DNA of 64,000 nucleotides from Phanerochaete sordida. Lineage: Eukaryota > Basidiomycota > Agaricomycetes > Polyporales > Phanerochaetaceae. The notes under the pieces are model-generated. The model was not told the DNA's origin. It saw nothing but the letters and a program-made list of their open reading frames with translations, and did not search any database. The translations under genes were made by a program, and so were the position numbers. The stretch spans positions 124,001 to 188,000 of the forward strand of contig BPQB01000031.1 in assembly GCA_019973155.2 (NCBI GenBank), given 5' to 3'. Positions 33,467 through 45,021 of this stretch are shown here, piece after piece; the first letter of the stretch is position 1; the number at the start of each line of letters is the position of its first letter.

Positions 33467-35527
33467 ATGTCCGACCTACAATCACCCCCCATCTACGACG
33501 AGAAGAAGAACGACTCCGGCTCGCTGGAGAAGGGCAGCGGCGCGCAGGACTATGTTGTGCAGGCGGACGAGCGGTACAAGTTCGACACGCACGACCTCGA
33601 CCAGGTCCAGCGGCGACTCAAGCAGCGCCATGTGCAGATGATTGCAGTACGTACCCGACCCTGCGTCCGTGTGGGCGTCGTGCTAATTTGGGACCTCAGA
33701 TCGCCGGCACCATCGGTACTGGCCTCTTCCTCGGTTCGGGCAGCGCTCTGCATGGCGCAGGCCCGCTCGGGGCTCTCATCGCCTACGTCCTCGTCGGCAC
33801 CGTCGCGTACGCCTCGCTGTGCGCTATCGGTGAGATGACCTCCCACGCGCCGATTTCCGGCACATTCCCCCACTTTGGTGCGCGTTGGGTGGACCCCGCG
33901 TTTGGTTTCGCGCTAGGGTGAGCGGTTAGAGTTACGTCCCCAGTTGATGGTCTTGCTGACTGCGGTTCCCTAGATGGAATTACTTCTACACGAACGCCAT
34001 TTCAATCCCCGTCGAGATCACTGCCGCGACCATCCTGCTGACCTTCTGGGACGCCAACCTCAACCACCAGGCTGGATACACTGCGCTCATCTGTGTCCTT
34101 GTCTGTGCCATCAACATCTTCGGTGTGCGATGGTTCGGAGAGTCAGAGTTCGCCTTCTCCATTATCAAACGTAAGCTCGCTATCTCTCAATGTCCGCGTG
34201 GTGCCGTTTCTCATGTCAAACTCTCCGTTCTCAGTGCTTCTCATTACCGGCCTCATCCTCTGCGGCCTCATCATTGATCTTGGCGGAGGACCCGACCACG
34301 ACCGCATCGGCTTCCGCTACTGGAAGAACCCCGGCGCTGTCGCGGGTGCCGGGCTGGAGCCCAACCACATCGGCCTCGACCGCTTCCTCGGAATCATTGG
34401 TGTCCTTGTCCAGGCCGCCTTCTCGTTCCAGGGAATGGAACTTGTCGCAATGTAAGTTCCGCTCTACGTCTATCGACAGTGCTCGAGCTAATCGCGACTT
34501 TAGTGCTGCTTCGGAGACTGAGAGCCCCCGCCGCAACATCGCCAAGGCTGTCCGCCGTGTCTTCTGGCGTATCCTGGTCTTCTACGTGAGTGCAACGTTC
34601 ACACCCCTTCTGTGACCGCAGAGTTCTAACCGCGGTGACTGCAGGTGCTCGGCATATTGATCACGGGCATGCTCGTCCCGTACAACGACCCCTCGCTGCT
34701 TGGCGAGGCCGTCACCGCAGCGCAGTCGCCGTACGTTATCGCCATGACCCGCTCCGGCGTCAAGGTCCTCCCGCACATCATCAACGCCTGCATCTTCACG
34801 TCCGCCTTCTCCGCGGGCAACTCGTTCCTGTTCTCGTCCTCGCGTGTGCTCTACGGCCTTGCGCTCCGCGGGCAGGCGCCGCGCTTCCTGACGTACTGCA
34901 CGAAGAAGGGCCTGCCGCTCGCGGCCGTGCTCTGCACGGGCGCGTTCGGCTTCCTCGCGTTCATGAACGTCTCGACCAGCGCCACGACCGTGTTCAACTG
35001 GCTCGTGAACCTGTCCGCTGTCGGTGGCTTCTTCGGCTGGTGGGGCATGAACATCACCTACATCTTCTTCTGTACGTCCTCTTCCGTTTTCCGCTGCATG
35101 CGACAAGTGCTGACGACCGGCTTTCAGACCGTGGCATGCGCGCGCAGGGCTTTGACCGCAAGAAGCTCGTGTACTTCAGCTCGATGCAGCCGTGGCTGTC
35201 GTGGTGGGGCATCTTCTGGACGACGATCTTCATCCTGATCAACGGCTACGCCGTCTTCTGGGACTTCAACGCGTCTGACTTCCTCACTGCCTGTACGTGC
35301 TCCTTCGCGATCTCTGCCAGTGCGATGACGCTGACGCTGGCCGCGCAGACATCAACATCCCGCTGTTCTTCGCGCTGTACATCGGCTGGAAGCTGATCAA
35401 GCGCACAAAAATGTGGAAGCCCCACGAGATGGACTTCGTCACGGGCATCCCGACGCTCGAGGAGACCGAGCTGCCCGAGGTCCCGCCGCGCAACATCTGG
35501 GACAAGATCTTCAACATCGTCTTCTAG
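33467..35527 (+). CDS. amino-acid permease (YAT / APC superfamily)
   Basis: Eight exons (33467-33646, 33700-33917, 33974-34170, 34235-34451, 34504-34585, 34645-35071, 35128-35292, 35349-35527) join to 554 residues. A roughly 60-residue hydrophilic N-terminus is followed by TM1 with the APC signature IAGTIGTGLFLGSGSAL, then GEMTSHAPISGTF, ASETESPRRNIAKAVRRVFWRI after TM6, and NACIFTSAFSAGNSFLFSSSRVLYGLA (TM8 region), for about twelve membrane helices; it ends EVPPRNIWDKIFNIVF, a usual YAT tail. These plasma-membrane proton symporters (Gap1, Agp1, Dip5 and relatives) import amino acids; specificity cannot be told. Lysines in the N-terminal tail are where such permeases are usually ubiquitinated. 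Convergent with the Mak11-like gene, 246 bp between stop codons. Confidence 0.94.
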
Positions 35528-35773
35528 ATGTGCTTGCGCCCTGTCGCTGTTGTCTTTCACGCATATGGGATGTTGTTCACCATTTCGGAGGGCTGGGGAT
35601 GTGTACGAGTATTCTTTCGAGGCTAGTAGTATAATACGTGTAATCTCTTCTGTATTGATAACCTTCACTTGTGATACCCGCGACGTGTGTGCAGTGCAGT
35701 GCAAGGGTCCGCTCTCTTTGTGATCGTGATGGGTCGTAAATTCTAGCAGATAGTTTTGTGAGGTACAGGTGGT

Positions 35774-37486
35774 TTAATCCTCCTCGACCTCGTCTTCGTC
35801 CTCACCCTCAAGCTCTGCCTCCTCCTCGCTCTCCCCCTCCTCACTCGCATCCTCCTCCTCGCTGATCTCCCCCTCCGGATTCTGCTGCTCCGCCCACTCA
35901 TCCGCGCTCTCCGCGTCGTCCTCCGCCCGCTTGCGCTTCGCGCCCGCCGCCGTCGCAGCACCCGCGCCGACGGCGAGGTCGTCGCCGTCGGCCATCGCGA
36001 GGCACGTGAGGCGGCTGCCCTTGGAGTCGTACTCCGCGAGCGGCGCGCACTCCGCGGGCGCGCCGCCGGCGGGCGCCGCGGGCACGGCCGCGAGGTCGAA
36101 CACGCGGATGCGCCCGTCCGACGAGATCGTGCTGACGAGCGTCGTGCGCGTGCGCGCGGAGCCTGGCGCCGGCGGCAGCGCGAGCGCGAGCGTGTCCACG
36201 GCTTTCACGCTGAGGAAAAGGGTAAGCGCGACGTTGGGATGTGAAGGAGGGGGAGGACGTACCGGTTCTCGTGCCCGACGAAGTAGGAGATGGCGGCGGG
36301 TGCTTGGGTGCGGTCGGTGGGGATGTCGTACACGGTGACTTTCTTGTCTTCGGCTGCGACGAGTAGGAGCTCGCCGTCGCCTTCGACGCGTTTGGTGAAC
36401 TTGACGTCGTGTATTCTTGACGCGTGTTGGATGGTGTGGATCATTTCCATGTCCTAGATGCATTGTCAGCTTGTTTCTAGGAAGTGAAGCCCAGGATGGC
36501 GCGTACAGTCGTGTAGAAGTCGAGGGTTAGCATCGTTTGCACGACGAAGAGGGTGCCGTCGGTATTCCATCGCACAAGTTCGCCCTCTGCAAGATTGTCA
36601 GAACGCGTCAAAGCGCAGGAGAGGTGGCGACGCACCCTTGCCCAGCTTCGTACTTGCGGAGCCCTTGCCCCGCATGAGATCCCACATCCGCAATGTCCTA
36701 TCCTTCCCGACAGTCAATGCAACCTTGCCTGAGGGATGTACAGCGACCGAGTTGACCCTGCCCTTGTGGCCTTTGAGGGCGCGAAGGACTGTCCAGTCGC
36801 GTGCGTGGAAGATGCAAAGCGTGCCGTCTTCAGAAGCCGAGATGAGATGGGAACGAGAAGGGAAAGCAAGGTGTGTGATAGAGCCTGAGATTTTCTGAGT
36901 GAGAAGATGAGTGGAATGGAAGGCGCAAGGTGGACATACCTTCGTGGTGCATCAGCCCTCCGATCTCTTTCCGCCGCCGCAGGTCCCAGACCTTGATGAT
37001 CTCGTCCGAGCTGCCAGTCGCAAGCCACTTGCCGCCGTTCGGCGACGCAGCCACGGCCTTGACCGACGAGATGTGCGCAGGGAAGATGAACATCGGCTTT
37101 AGATGGAACTGGTGTGAGGAACCCTCGACAGACACAGTACCCTCGAGACCGTACAAGAGTTTCTCGTATGAACCGGCCATGATCTTGAACGAGGAGGGGA
37201 GCGGCGCAGGCTCATCGTCGGTCGCCTTTGCCTTCCCCTTCTTGTCCTTGACCTTGTCTTTGAGCGAGGGCTTCGCGGGGGCCTTGGCCTCGGCCTTTGC
37301 GGCAAGCTTTGGAGGAGCAGCGTTTTTGAGCGCGCTCTTCAGCGGTTTTGGCGCAGTCTTGGCGGGCACGCTCTTCGAGGGTCGCGGTGCCAATTTCGAG
37401 GCAGGTTCTTGAGCAAGCTTGGGCTTTTTGGGCAGCCTCTGCTTGTCCTTTATGCTGGACTTTTGGCTGGATTTGCGGGAGAGCAT
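35774..37486 (-). CDS. MAK11: Mak11 / PAK1-interacting protein 1-like WD40 protein
   Basis: Five exons (37486-36940, 36884-36636, 36586-36507, 36453-36263, 36209-35774) join to 500 residues. Seen: a K/A/P-rich basic N-terminus (about 1-95), then WD40 blades FKIMAGSYEKLLYGLEG, FIFPAHISSVKAVAASPNGG, WLATGSSDEIIKVWDLRRRK, ALKGHKGRVNSVAVHPSGKV, TVGKDRTLRMWDLMRGK, and ISYFVGHENRVKAVDTL, and finally an acidic E/D-rich tail. The blade sequences and GYEK/GLEG start match Mak11 (human PAK1IP1), a nucleolar factor for 60S subunit production that works with Rlp24 loading. The long basic head is larger than in yeast. Divergent from MYND gene A with 226 bp between start codons, so they likely share a promoter. 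Confidence 0.92.
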
Positions 37487-37712
37487 GTCGGGTCTGGGGA
37501 AGGTAAACAAGCGCGCGTAGCGATATCCAAAATTATGAGCGCCCAGCGGGCGTATTGCTTTGCAGTTATTTTGCTCTGTTAGGATCAGAGGCTGTTGCCA
37601 AATAAATGTCCAAATTAGGACGCGACCTCCTCCCCGCATCTCGCAGAACATCGCACGCAGAAAGCCTCTCGAGCTCGGCGTACTTCTGCCCAAATCACCC
37701 CGCGCGCAGGCC
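37487..37712. promoter_or_regulatory. short bidirectional promoter, Mak11-like / MYND gene A
   Basis: Only 226 bp separates the divergent start codons. No clear TATA box is visible on either side. Confidence 0.45.
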
Positions 37713-39764
37713 ATGAACCCCTGGGACGCCGATGGCTTCCTCGTGCCGCCGTCGCGCATGACGAAGGCACTGCTCGCGAACCACGCGCGGCGTCCAGACA
37801 AGCGCGAGGACGCGGACGACAATCACGTCGCGCTCTTCGAGACGCTGCGTGTTCTCGACACAGCGGCATGGCACACGCTCCTTGAGACACGCTTCGTCGA
37901 CGCACTCTTCAAGGTCGCCGCAGACCGTCACTTCTGCGGGTTCACGAAGCAGGAGCTCGCGTTCTTCACGGAGAAGCGCTTTGTGCAGACGTACACGGAT
38001 GTCGTCATGGTGCGTTGCCAATGGTCTGGGTGAGTGCTGGCGGTGCTCATATGCGCGTGGGTAGGGGTACTACATCGACATCATCGAGATGCTCAGCACC
38101 TCCATCGACTTTCTGACACGACATGTGCAAGAACCCTGCACCAGTTCTTCGTGCGGATCCAAGCTGACGCTCGCGATCAAGTCCGTCCTCCGAAACCACC
38201 CAGCTATCTGGAAGGCGGTCTGGGAGATCAGGACACCGTTCCTTGATGGTCAACCTGAATCTGGGTTCATGCCGCCCGCGGTCCTCGTGAACACGGCCTT
38301 GCTCAGCTTGGCCACAAGGATTGGTGACCTGGAGATTACGCTTGAGTGCGAGCTTTGCTAGCTATTCCTCACCCTAGCTACTAACACGCTCTATCAGACA
38401 AATCGGCATGCGCGTTGGAGTGCCTGCCCCGTCCTTCCTGCCCCACGTCCTGCTGATCATCTGGATGACCGCACCGCACGCGGAAAACCGGACCGAAGCC
38501 GTGCAAGAGATGCTCGCCACCTTCGACCGCAACCACATCGCGCAGGGCGGGTACGACGCGTGGGGCAAGCTCTACACCGAGGCGGTTGCAGGCTACAAGG
38601 GCCTCGCGCCGCTGCAGCAGTGCCTGCTGCGCGATTTCAAGGCGCCGGACCTGTCCGCTGCGATGCTGAACGCCGCGCTGCAGGTCCTCGTGTGGCTGCG
38701 CCCGCACGAGGACGATGCGACGCACATGGGAATGGACACCGCCATCGAGCGACGCATGTTCTTCCACTTCCTCGCCGCCTTCCGCCGGCAGGAGTGCACG
38801 CCTGGCGGGCGCGAGGAGATGTGGTACGGGATGAACCTCGAGATGTCGTGCCAATACGTGATGTGAGTGCGAGCTCGGCGTGGATAGCCGTCGTCTCACG
38901 CGCTTCAGCATATAGGTCGGTCCTGCATGAGGCAAAACCCAGAGCCACCCTGCCCGAGTCTGCGATGCACGCCATGATTCTGGTGGTTTCGCGTGCAGTG
39001 TTCCCTGCCATCGAACGTGTCAAGGATGAACATGGTCAGTTCTGTTCAGTACTTATACCTCCGATCTGTGCTGGACATACACCACAGACTCGCGCTTTCC
39101 CGAGCGCGTGGTCAGTGCGATGAACCACTGCTCGAGTGGCCTGCTCGAGCTCCGCGACCGGCAAGGCAGCAGCTCGAGCCAGAACCCGCGCATGCAGGCC
39201 ATGCGCCGGCACACCGCCTCGGTCTGGAAGAGCACCATGGACAGCATGCACGCGCGCGCGCTGCACAAAAGCCAGAAATGGCGCCCCATGGTGCAGAGCT
39301 GGACGGCGCTCGGCAAGGCGCTCGAGGTCGAGAAGCACCTGGTCCCCGCACCGGCGGACGCGGAGCTGCCGTTTGCCCCGCTGGAGCGCTGCGGCTGGCG
39401 GGAGTGCCTCTGTAGCGTGCACCGGCCGACGCACGGGCTCAAGGTCTGCCTCGGCTGCTGGCAGGTCGCGTACTGCAACGCGGAGTGCCAAGAAAAGTGC
39501 GTTTTGCTTGGGTTTTCTGCGTGCGTAGTCAGCCTGACGAATGACAGGGACTGGCTGTCTGGCCACAGTAGGCGGTGCCTGCGTATGAGGACGCCAACGA
39601 ATCGACCTCGCCCACGGGCTCCGCAGCAGCCCTCAGGACTCCCACCGGGAGCCCCGCCGGGCTTCCCGACTGGCCTACCAGGCTTTACGCCCGACTTTCC
39701 TGCAGACTTTCCTGCAGGCTTTCCTGCAGACCTGCTAGCGAGGCTGAGCGGGTTTGGGCTCTAA
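37713..39764 (+). CDS. MYND zinc-finger protein, array copy A
   Basis: Six exons (37713-38009, 38065-38345, 38398-38862, 38916-39034, 39088-39496, 39548-39764) join to 595 residues. About 480 residues of helical, unannotated sequence precede a C-terminal MYND finger: CGWRECLCSVHRPTHGLK, then VCLGCWQVAYCNAECQEK, and DWLSGHSRRC in the last exon, giving the cysteine/histidine order C-x4-C-x-C ... C-x2-C-x4-C-x3-C-x7-H-x3-C. MYND fingers bind PxLxP-type peptides or accompany SET domains; no SET domain is present. The shared N-terminal helical region (RTPFLDG-type block near residue 165, PHVLLIIWM near 205) defines the paralog family A-E. Unlike B-E it has one extra intron and a 50-residue P/G/F-rich tail built on a 12-bp repeat. 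An upstream in-frame ATG at 37560 is less likely because of the divergent promoter. Confidence 0.87.
39693..39728 (+). repeat. 12-bp coding tandem repeat in MYND copy A tail
   Basis: Three copies of GACTTTCCTGCA (third begins GG) encode DFPA-DFPA-GFPA. Each copy boundary makes a PstI-type CTGCAG. Confidence 0.8.
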
Positions 39765-40116
39765 TCGTGAGTGCATTTCGTACTCTCGATGTGGTAGCCA
39801 GAATTACAGGGCTCAACCGTCTCATAGTGTACCTTACACTTGCATCGTGCCTTCGTGCGCATAATATCCACACACATTGCTATTCAAAATCTTTAGCACT
39901 CGCGGAGTCAAAGACAATGTTGTAAGGCCGCACGACAAACGACTTAGCTGCGACAAAGCTTTGTCCTCTTCCGGCGCCACTCGCGGAGGGTGCCACTGAT
40001 CGTGTGGCCACAAATCTCGAGTCTGATATAAAGGCCGATTTCTCCTCTTCCTACCTCTTACCTTCCCTCTGAACCACACAGGCTGACGAACATATTCGAA
40101 CTCTCTGTGCCCCACA
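39765..40116. other. spacer between MYND copies A and B
   Basis: About 350 bp holding the 3' region of A and the promoter of B, with TATAAAGG at 40027-40034, 83-90 bp upstream of the ATG of B. No other feature seen. Confidence 0.6.
40027..40034 (+). promoter_or_regulatory. TATA box of MYND copy B
   Basis: TATAAAGG, 90 bp upstream of the ATG at 40117. Confidence 0.6.
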
Positions 40117-41973
40117 ATGCTGCTCACTACTGTATTCGCCAAAATCGGCCCTCCTCCGGACAAACAGCGGCGCAGGCTGGAATACCCTATCGAGATGCTG
40201 GCGCCCCTCATGACCCTCGGCCCTACTTCGTGGAACAGGCTTATCTATGAGATATACGATCATGCTGGCGGGACTGACCTTCGCTATGAACGACTCTGCA
40301 TCCTGGCGGCCCTCGACCAGCTTGCCTTGACTGCGCACTCCTCTACGTGGCGGACTCTGGAAGAAGCCGGCTTCGTCGACTTACAGCAACGCTGTATCGC
40401 GGACAAGTATATCTGTGGTTTCACACGGGAGCAGCTTGCGTCTGCAAGTGGTTCTTGGGTCTCGGTATGCTCGTCCCTCGCTGGTGCCGTGCTGAGATTG
40501 GCTGACACCCCGTTTCAGGACTTCATTGCTCTTGCGCTGGGCTTGTTTATGACATCTATCGACCGATGGACTACGCTTCACAAGAGCCCTGGTGACCCTC
40601 GATGTGCACAGGGCTTGGACATGCTTCAATACGCAGTCGTCCCAGTATTCGACAAGCTGTGGGACGTCCGCGACCCATTCTTGCTCTCCCACGCGGTCTG
40701 CACCATAACGACTGACAGAGTCTATAATTCTTTGCACGGCTGCCTCGCGGCCCTCGGCGCGATGGCGGCGTTGACTCTGAAGGAGAGCAGGTATGTCGCA
40801 ATCTCTTACCAGGGCAATGACAATTGACAACGCAAATACGCTCAGACCCATCGACATCGCAAACACCCGAATACCCCACGTCCAGCTCATCATTTGGATG
40901 CACAACTCCGTGCAGAAGCTCCGGAACCGGGCGCTCGAGAACTTGACAGAAATCGTCTGCGACCGAGACAGCCAGTGGGACGCGTTCTTCCGGTCGATCG
41001 CCCAGGACGGCGTCAGTCAAGAGCAAATCACCGCATCCATCCTGGACGACTTCGCAGACGAAAACGTCATCAATTACAGCCTGTTCAATGTCGCTTCGTT
41101 CTCGATCGTGCGGGACGAAGCGCACGCGCGCGAGAGACTTCCACCGCCCGTCTCCTCGGAGCCGCAGCTTGGAGCGTACACCCTAGCCGCTGCTCGCAGA
41201 CAGATATGTCTGGGAAGCGATTCAGAGGTGTCGGCACACGACATCCTTCTGTCAATGTTTACGATCTTCAAGTTTGTTTCCATTTGTTTTGATAGTTGAT
41301 TGCGACAACGGCTGAATCCCTTCGCCAGACGAGAGACCACTGCGGCAGGTTCTACTCCTGACAGACAAATCTACGGATTTCTCGACCTGTTTTGTCAATA
41401 CGCCATGATTCAAATCACCGCAGCAGCAGGTCAGCGTAGCCATGGTCCTGGTGAGTACAAGGCCAGGCATTCGCATAGATGCGTCAGGCTGATGTGGCGC
41501 GTAGAACGCTTGAACGAGGTCATTCCTTGGTGGTTTCCTCGGCTGAGCAAGCTCGACCGGAACGACAACAGAGCAAAGACGGTCGCAATGCGCCGGCACT
41601 TGCGGAAATCCTGGCAGAACATCGCAGACGAGCTGAAACGAAAGCGGCTCCCGCAGCAGGACACCAACTGGAGCGTCTTCTCGTTCTTATGGAAGAAGGT
41701 AGGATCGCTCATCCCGCCAGTATCTGAGGACACGGGCGAGGCTCCGTTCGGGCTCCTGCAGCGGTGCGGCTGGAGCGAGTGTCTCTGCAGCGTGCACAAA
41801 CCTGCGCATAAGATGCACGTGTGCAAGGGCTGCTGGCTCGTCGCGTACTGCGGCTCACGGTGTCAAGCGAAGTACGTCGTTTCCTCAGTTTCCTAGACGA
41901 AGTTCTGACTTGAAGACACAGTGACTGGGAGAAAGGTGGGCACAAACGACACTGCCGGCGGCGGACAGCCTGA
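40117..41973 (+). CDS. MYND zinc-finger protein, array copy B
   Basis: Five exons (40117-40464, 40519-40790, 40846-41271, 41329-41871, 41922-41973) join to 546 residues. The helical N-terminal region contains LDMLQYAVVPVFDKLWDVRDP (split here at its end by an intron-free run), RIPHVQLIIWMHNS near residue 220 and ITASILDDFADENVI, blocks repeated in copies C and D. The C-terminal finger is CGWSECLCSVHKPAHKMH, VCKGCWLVAYCGSRCQ and, in the 52-base last exon, DWEKGGHKRHC, so all eight expected zinc ligands are present. Intron phases are 0, 2, 2, 2, the same as in C and D. Function unknown; probably a protein-protein interaction adaptor. Most similar by eye to C and D, less to A and E. Confidence 0.87.
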
Positions 41974-42136
41974 GTACGAGGTTCGGCTGGCCTTGGATAG
42001 GCTTAGAGATGGACCAGTGTATGGTTGATGATGTTTAGTGTATTGTATGGCGCATGTTATTACAGACAAAAGATATAATCAAGCTCATCCCAGCCGCGAA
42101 AGATTCAAAGATACAAGTACATAGATTATCTAGGTA

Positions 42137-45021
42137 TTATTTATGAGCGGTAGCGGACTCTACAATGTCCATCTCGTCCTGCACTGCAGGTCGCCCGACG
42201 TTTGCGTCTAAGCGAGGGGTCTCTGGTGGGGGTGTCGCAGAGGGCGAGCGAGAGAATCCGCCGCTCGAGTATTCCAGCGAGGGTGTCTTCAGGGGAATCT
42301 GCAGGACTGCCCGGTAGGTGCTGGTCTTCCTCTGCTCAGCCTCCAGCTCGTTCTTCCGCCTCCTCAGCTTCTGTTCGTTGTCGTGTATCTCCTTGTGCAT
42401 CTTCGTCACCTCCACGCCAATGGCCTCCTCGGTCAGCTGGATGCAGTCAATCGAGTCTTGCGTGGTCTTGAGGATCGCCTCGCGGCTGGCGATGGCGGGC
42501 GTGATCCTGCGGTTCGCGAACTTCCTGTCGCGGTCCCTCTCTGCCGACTGCACCAGGCATGTCAGTGTAGTGAGGGAGTCGATCTTCTCATCCACCTTCA
42601 TGCCCCTCTCGACCAGCGCGTCGTTCGTGTGCTGGAGCTGTTCGTTTTCGGCATGGGCGGTCGCGTGCTCCGACGTGAGGGCGGTGTTCGTCTCGCGGTG
42701 GCCCGCCAGCTTCACGTCGAAATCCTTCTGTGCCTCCCTCTGTTCCCGCTTGTCCGCCAAGGCCTGCCTCTGTGCAGTCTTGGCCTCCTCAAAGGCCGTC
42801 GCTGTGGCCCGCTGCGCTTCGCACGTCACCCCCTTGGCCTCGGTGAGCTGTGCCTGTAACTGCGCGAGCTGCGTCTTCTGATGCATGTCTCGGCACGCAT
42901 GCTCATCCTCCATATCCTTCCAGGATTCGGCCTGCTCCTCGAAGCACGCCTCGATCTCCCGGCCCTGCGTCTCCAGCGAGGCTTGCTCGGCCTGCAGGGC
43001 CGTCTGGCGCGCGTCGCAGGAGGCGAGCTCCCGGGCTCGCCTCTGCCTACGGCCGTGGAGTGTAGCTAAGGCCTTCTTTTCCCCGGCCTCGGCACGGCCG
43101 AGTTCAGATTGGGCAGCGCCGACCTCGGTCGTCTTGCGCTCCTCAGCTTGCCGAAGGGCGAGTTCGGCAGCGCTGAGGTCTTGGGCGGTAGCAGCGACCG
43201 TCGAGCGACGGGCCGCCACTGCGTCGGTGAGCGTAGTGAGCTCGTCGTGTCGGGTCTGACCAGCGTCCTCGAGGTCCTCGCGAAGGACAGTGTGCGAGCC
43301 CTGTGCGGTGGCGAGGCGCTCCCTGAGGTGCTGGGTATGCTGGGTCTTCGCAGTGTTGTTCGAGCGAAGACAGTGGTTTTCGTGTGTGAGGGCGTTGGTT
43401 GCTGCTCGACGCTCGTCGAGCGTTCGGGAAAGAGAAGCAGCCTCGGTCTTCTTCGCAGACAGATCGGCTTCGAGAGATGCCTCTTTTTGATGGGCATTGT
43501 CGACGGCGGAGCGGCGCTCTTCTCCAAGGTCGCGCTCACGAGCTATGACAGCGGCCTCCTCTTCTTGACGAGCGGCGACTACAGCCTGATCTCGCACATT
43601 AGTGTGAGTCCAGTCGGAAAGACTGGTTTCAGGCTTACCTGCGCCGCAGCGACCTGAGCTTGCATATCCTCTCGATCCCGTCGACGAGCAAGCCTATTCT
43701 GTTCCAGGGCTTCCTCGGCTTCGACGGCGCGTTATCGGAGGATCTGGTTGTCGGCCTCGAGTTCTTGCTTCTCCGTGTTGGCTACGTGAAGAGTCGCTGT
43801 GAGTGTCCCGATGTCACAACGTCTCGACATTGCGAGCTTCTCGGCTTCTGATACCTTGACCTGTTCATCAACGTCAGCACGAGGGCTCGTTTCGCTGGCA
43901 GGAGCGACTGACCTCAGAAGCTGCAACATCGACCTGAAGCTTCTCGATGCGTGCCTCGTGAGCTTCGGCGCGCAGCTCAGCTTCTCGAGTCTCCTCGCCC
44001 ATGACGCGACGAAGGGTATGACGCTGGGTAAGGAGCTGGCTGCAGTTTGTTTGTTCGTTGACTATTTCTTGGCGTTGTTGATTTTCTACTTGTCTTTGGT
44101 GGCTGTCGAGAGATGCCAGACGGGCCTCGGCAACTTCGCACTTGTCCATGATGATGTCCACGACGACTTGCGCGCCCTCGAGTCCGTGCTAGGTGGAGTC
44201 AGTACATGTACTCATTCGAGGGTAATAGCATTAGCTCACCATATCGAGAGGGTAGTCGTCCACGGCGTCGAGTTTGGCCATCCCAGCGAGAGCGATCCAT
44301 TCCTTGTCGTGCTTCGCCAGGGCAGCCCGGTGCTCGTCGTAGTCACTTGCCACGTTACGAAGAGCCTCGCTCGAGAGGCGAGTGTCAGCCTCGCGAGCGG
44401 TCTTGCCACAGATGTCGTCGAGCCATGTCTTGACAAGCTGGGGCGTGTTGTGCGGCTACGAAAGTAGTGAGCACGCGACGCCTCGTAGGAAAACCGCGGA
44501 ATACTTACGATCAAGGACGCAGCTAGAAGGACAATGCACAGTACAGAGTACATGATGACCTTGACTTGAGCCGTCGGAAGGTCGTCGAATTCCACAGGCG
44601 GAGCGCGCTCGGTGTCATCGGCGTCCGGGGTGGTATAGTCAGCCGACTCGAGGGGAACAGAGTCGGCGACCTCCTCGAACAGTGGACCGATGAAGAGGAA
44701 GACTTCGGTCACGATGTCGAGGGTAGGGGAGGATGGCAAGAATGGGTCTTCGGCCGAAGCGTTGACGTTGCCGTAGGCCCAGTAGCCAGCGTTCCCGCGC
44801 GAATCCCAGGGAGCGAAGGGATCTGGCGAGTACGGGATCCACAGGGGCATAGCTTCGAGCGACGCCCAGTGGTCGAAGAGGCTTCCCAGAGTGTGAACCA
44901 CTGGGAAGATGGGGCCGGAGGGGCCCGAGAGGTTGCCAGGGATGGGGGACCGCCCCCATCGCAAGGCGTTGAAGACGGTCATGAAGACCGCCAAGATTGC
45001 ACGTAACCACTGTGGTAACAT
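42137..45021 (-). CDS. membrane-anchored coiled-coil protein of unknown function
   Basis: Exons 45021-44509, 44455-44240, 44188-43913, 43860-(43786), (43713)-43639 and 43585-42137 give about 867 residues. The first 170 residues have a hydrophobic start (LRAILAVFMTVFNAL), a W/P-rich region and a transmembrane segment (IMYSVLCIVLLAASLI). Nearly all the rest is predicted coiled-coil (heptad-rich E/A/L/R/Q sequence such as REAELRAEAHEARIEKLQ and ATLHGRRQRRARELAS), ending with an S/P-rich tail. I know no named family for it. In the exon at 43639-43860 the coiled-coil frame contains an in-frame TAA at 43732-43734; a phase-neutral 72-base intron (43714-43785, weak GTAGCC donor) would remove it, otherwise the gene is interrupted. 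An alternative start at 45096 adds 25 residues. It sits antisense inside the MYND array, between B and C. Confidence 0.72.

Noticed and set aside
37560..37712. in-frame N-terminal extension of MYND copy A
   Set aside because: It would reach to within 74 bp of the Mak11-like start codon and adds a basic stretch not shared with other copies.
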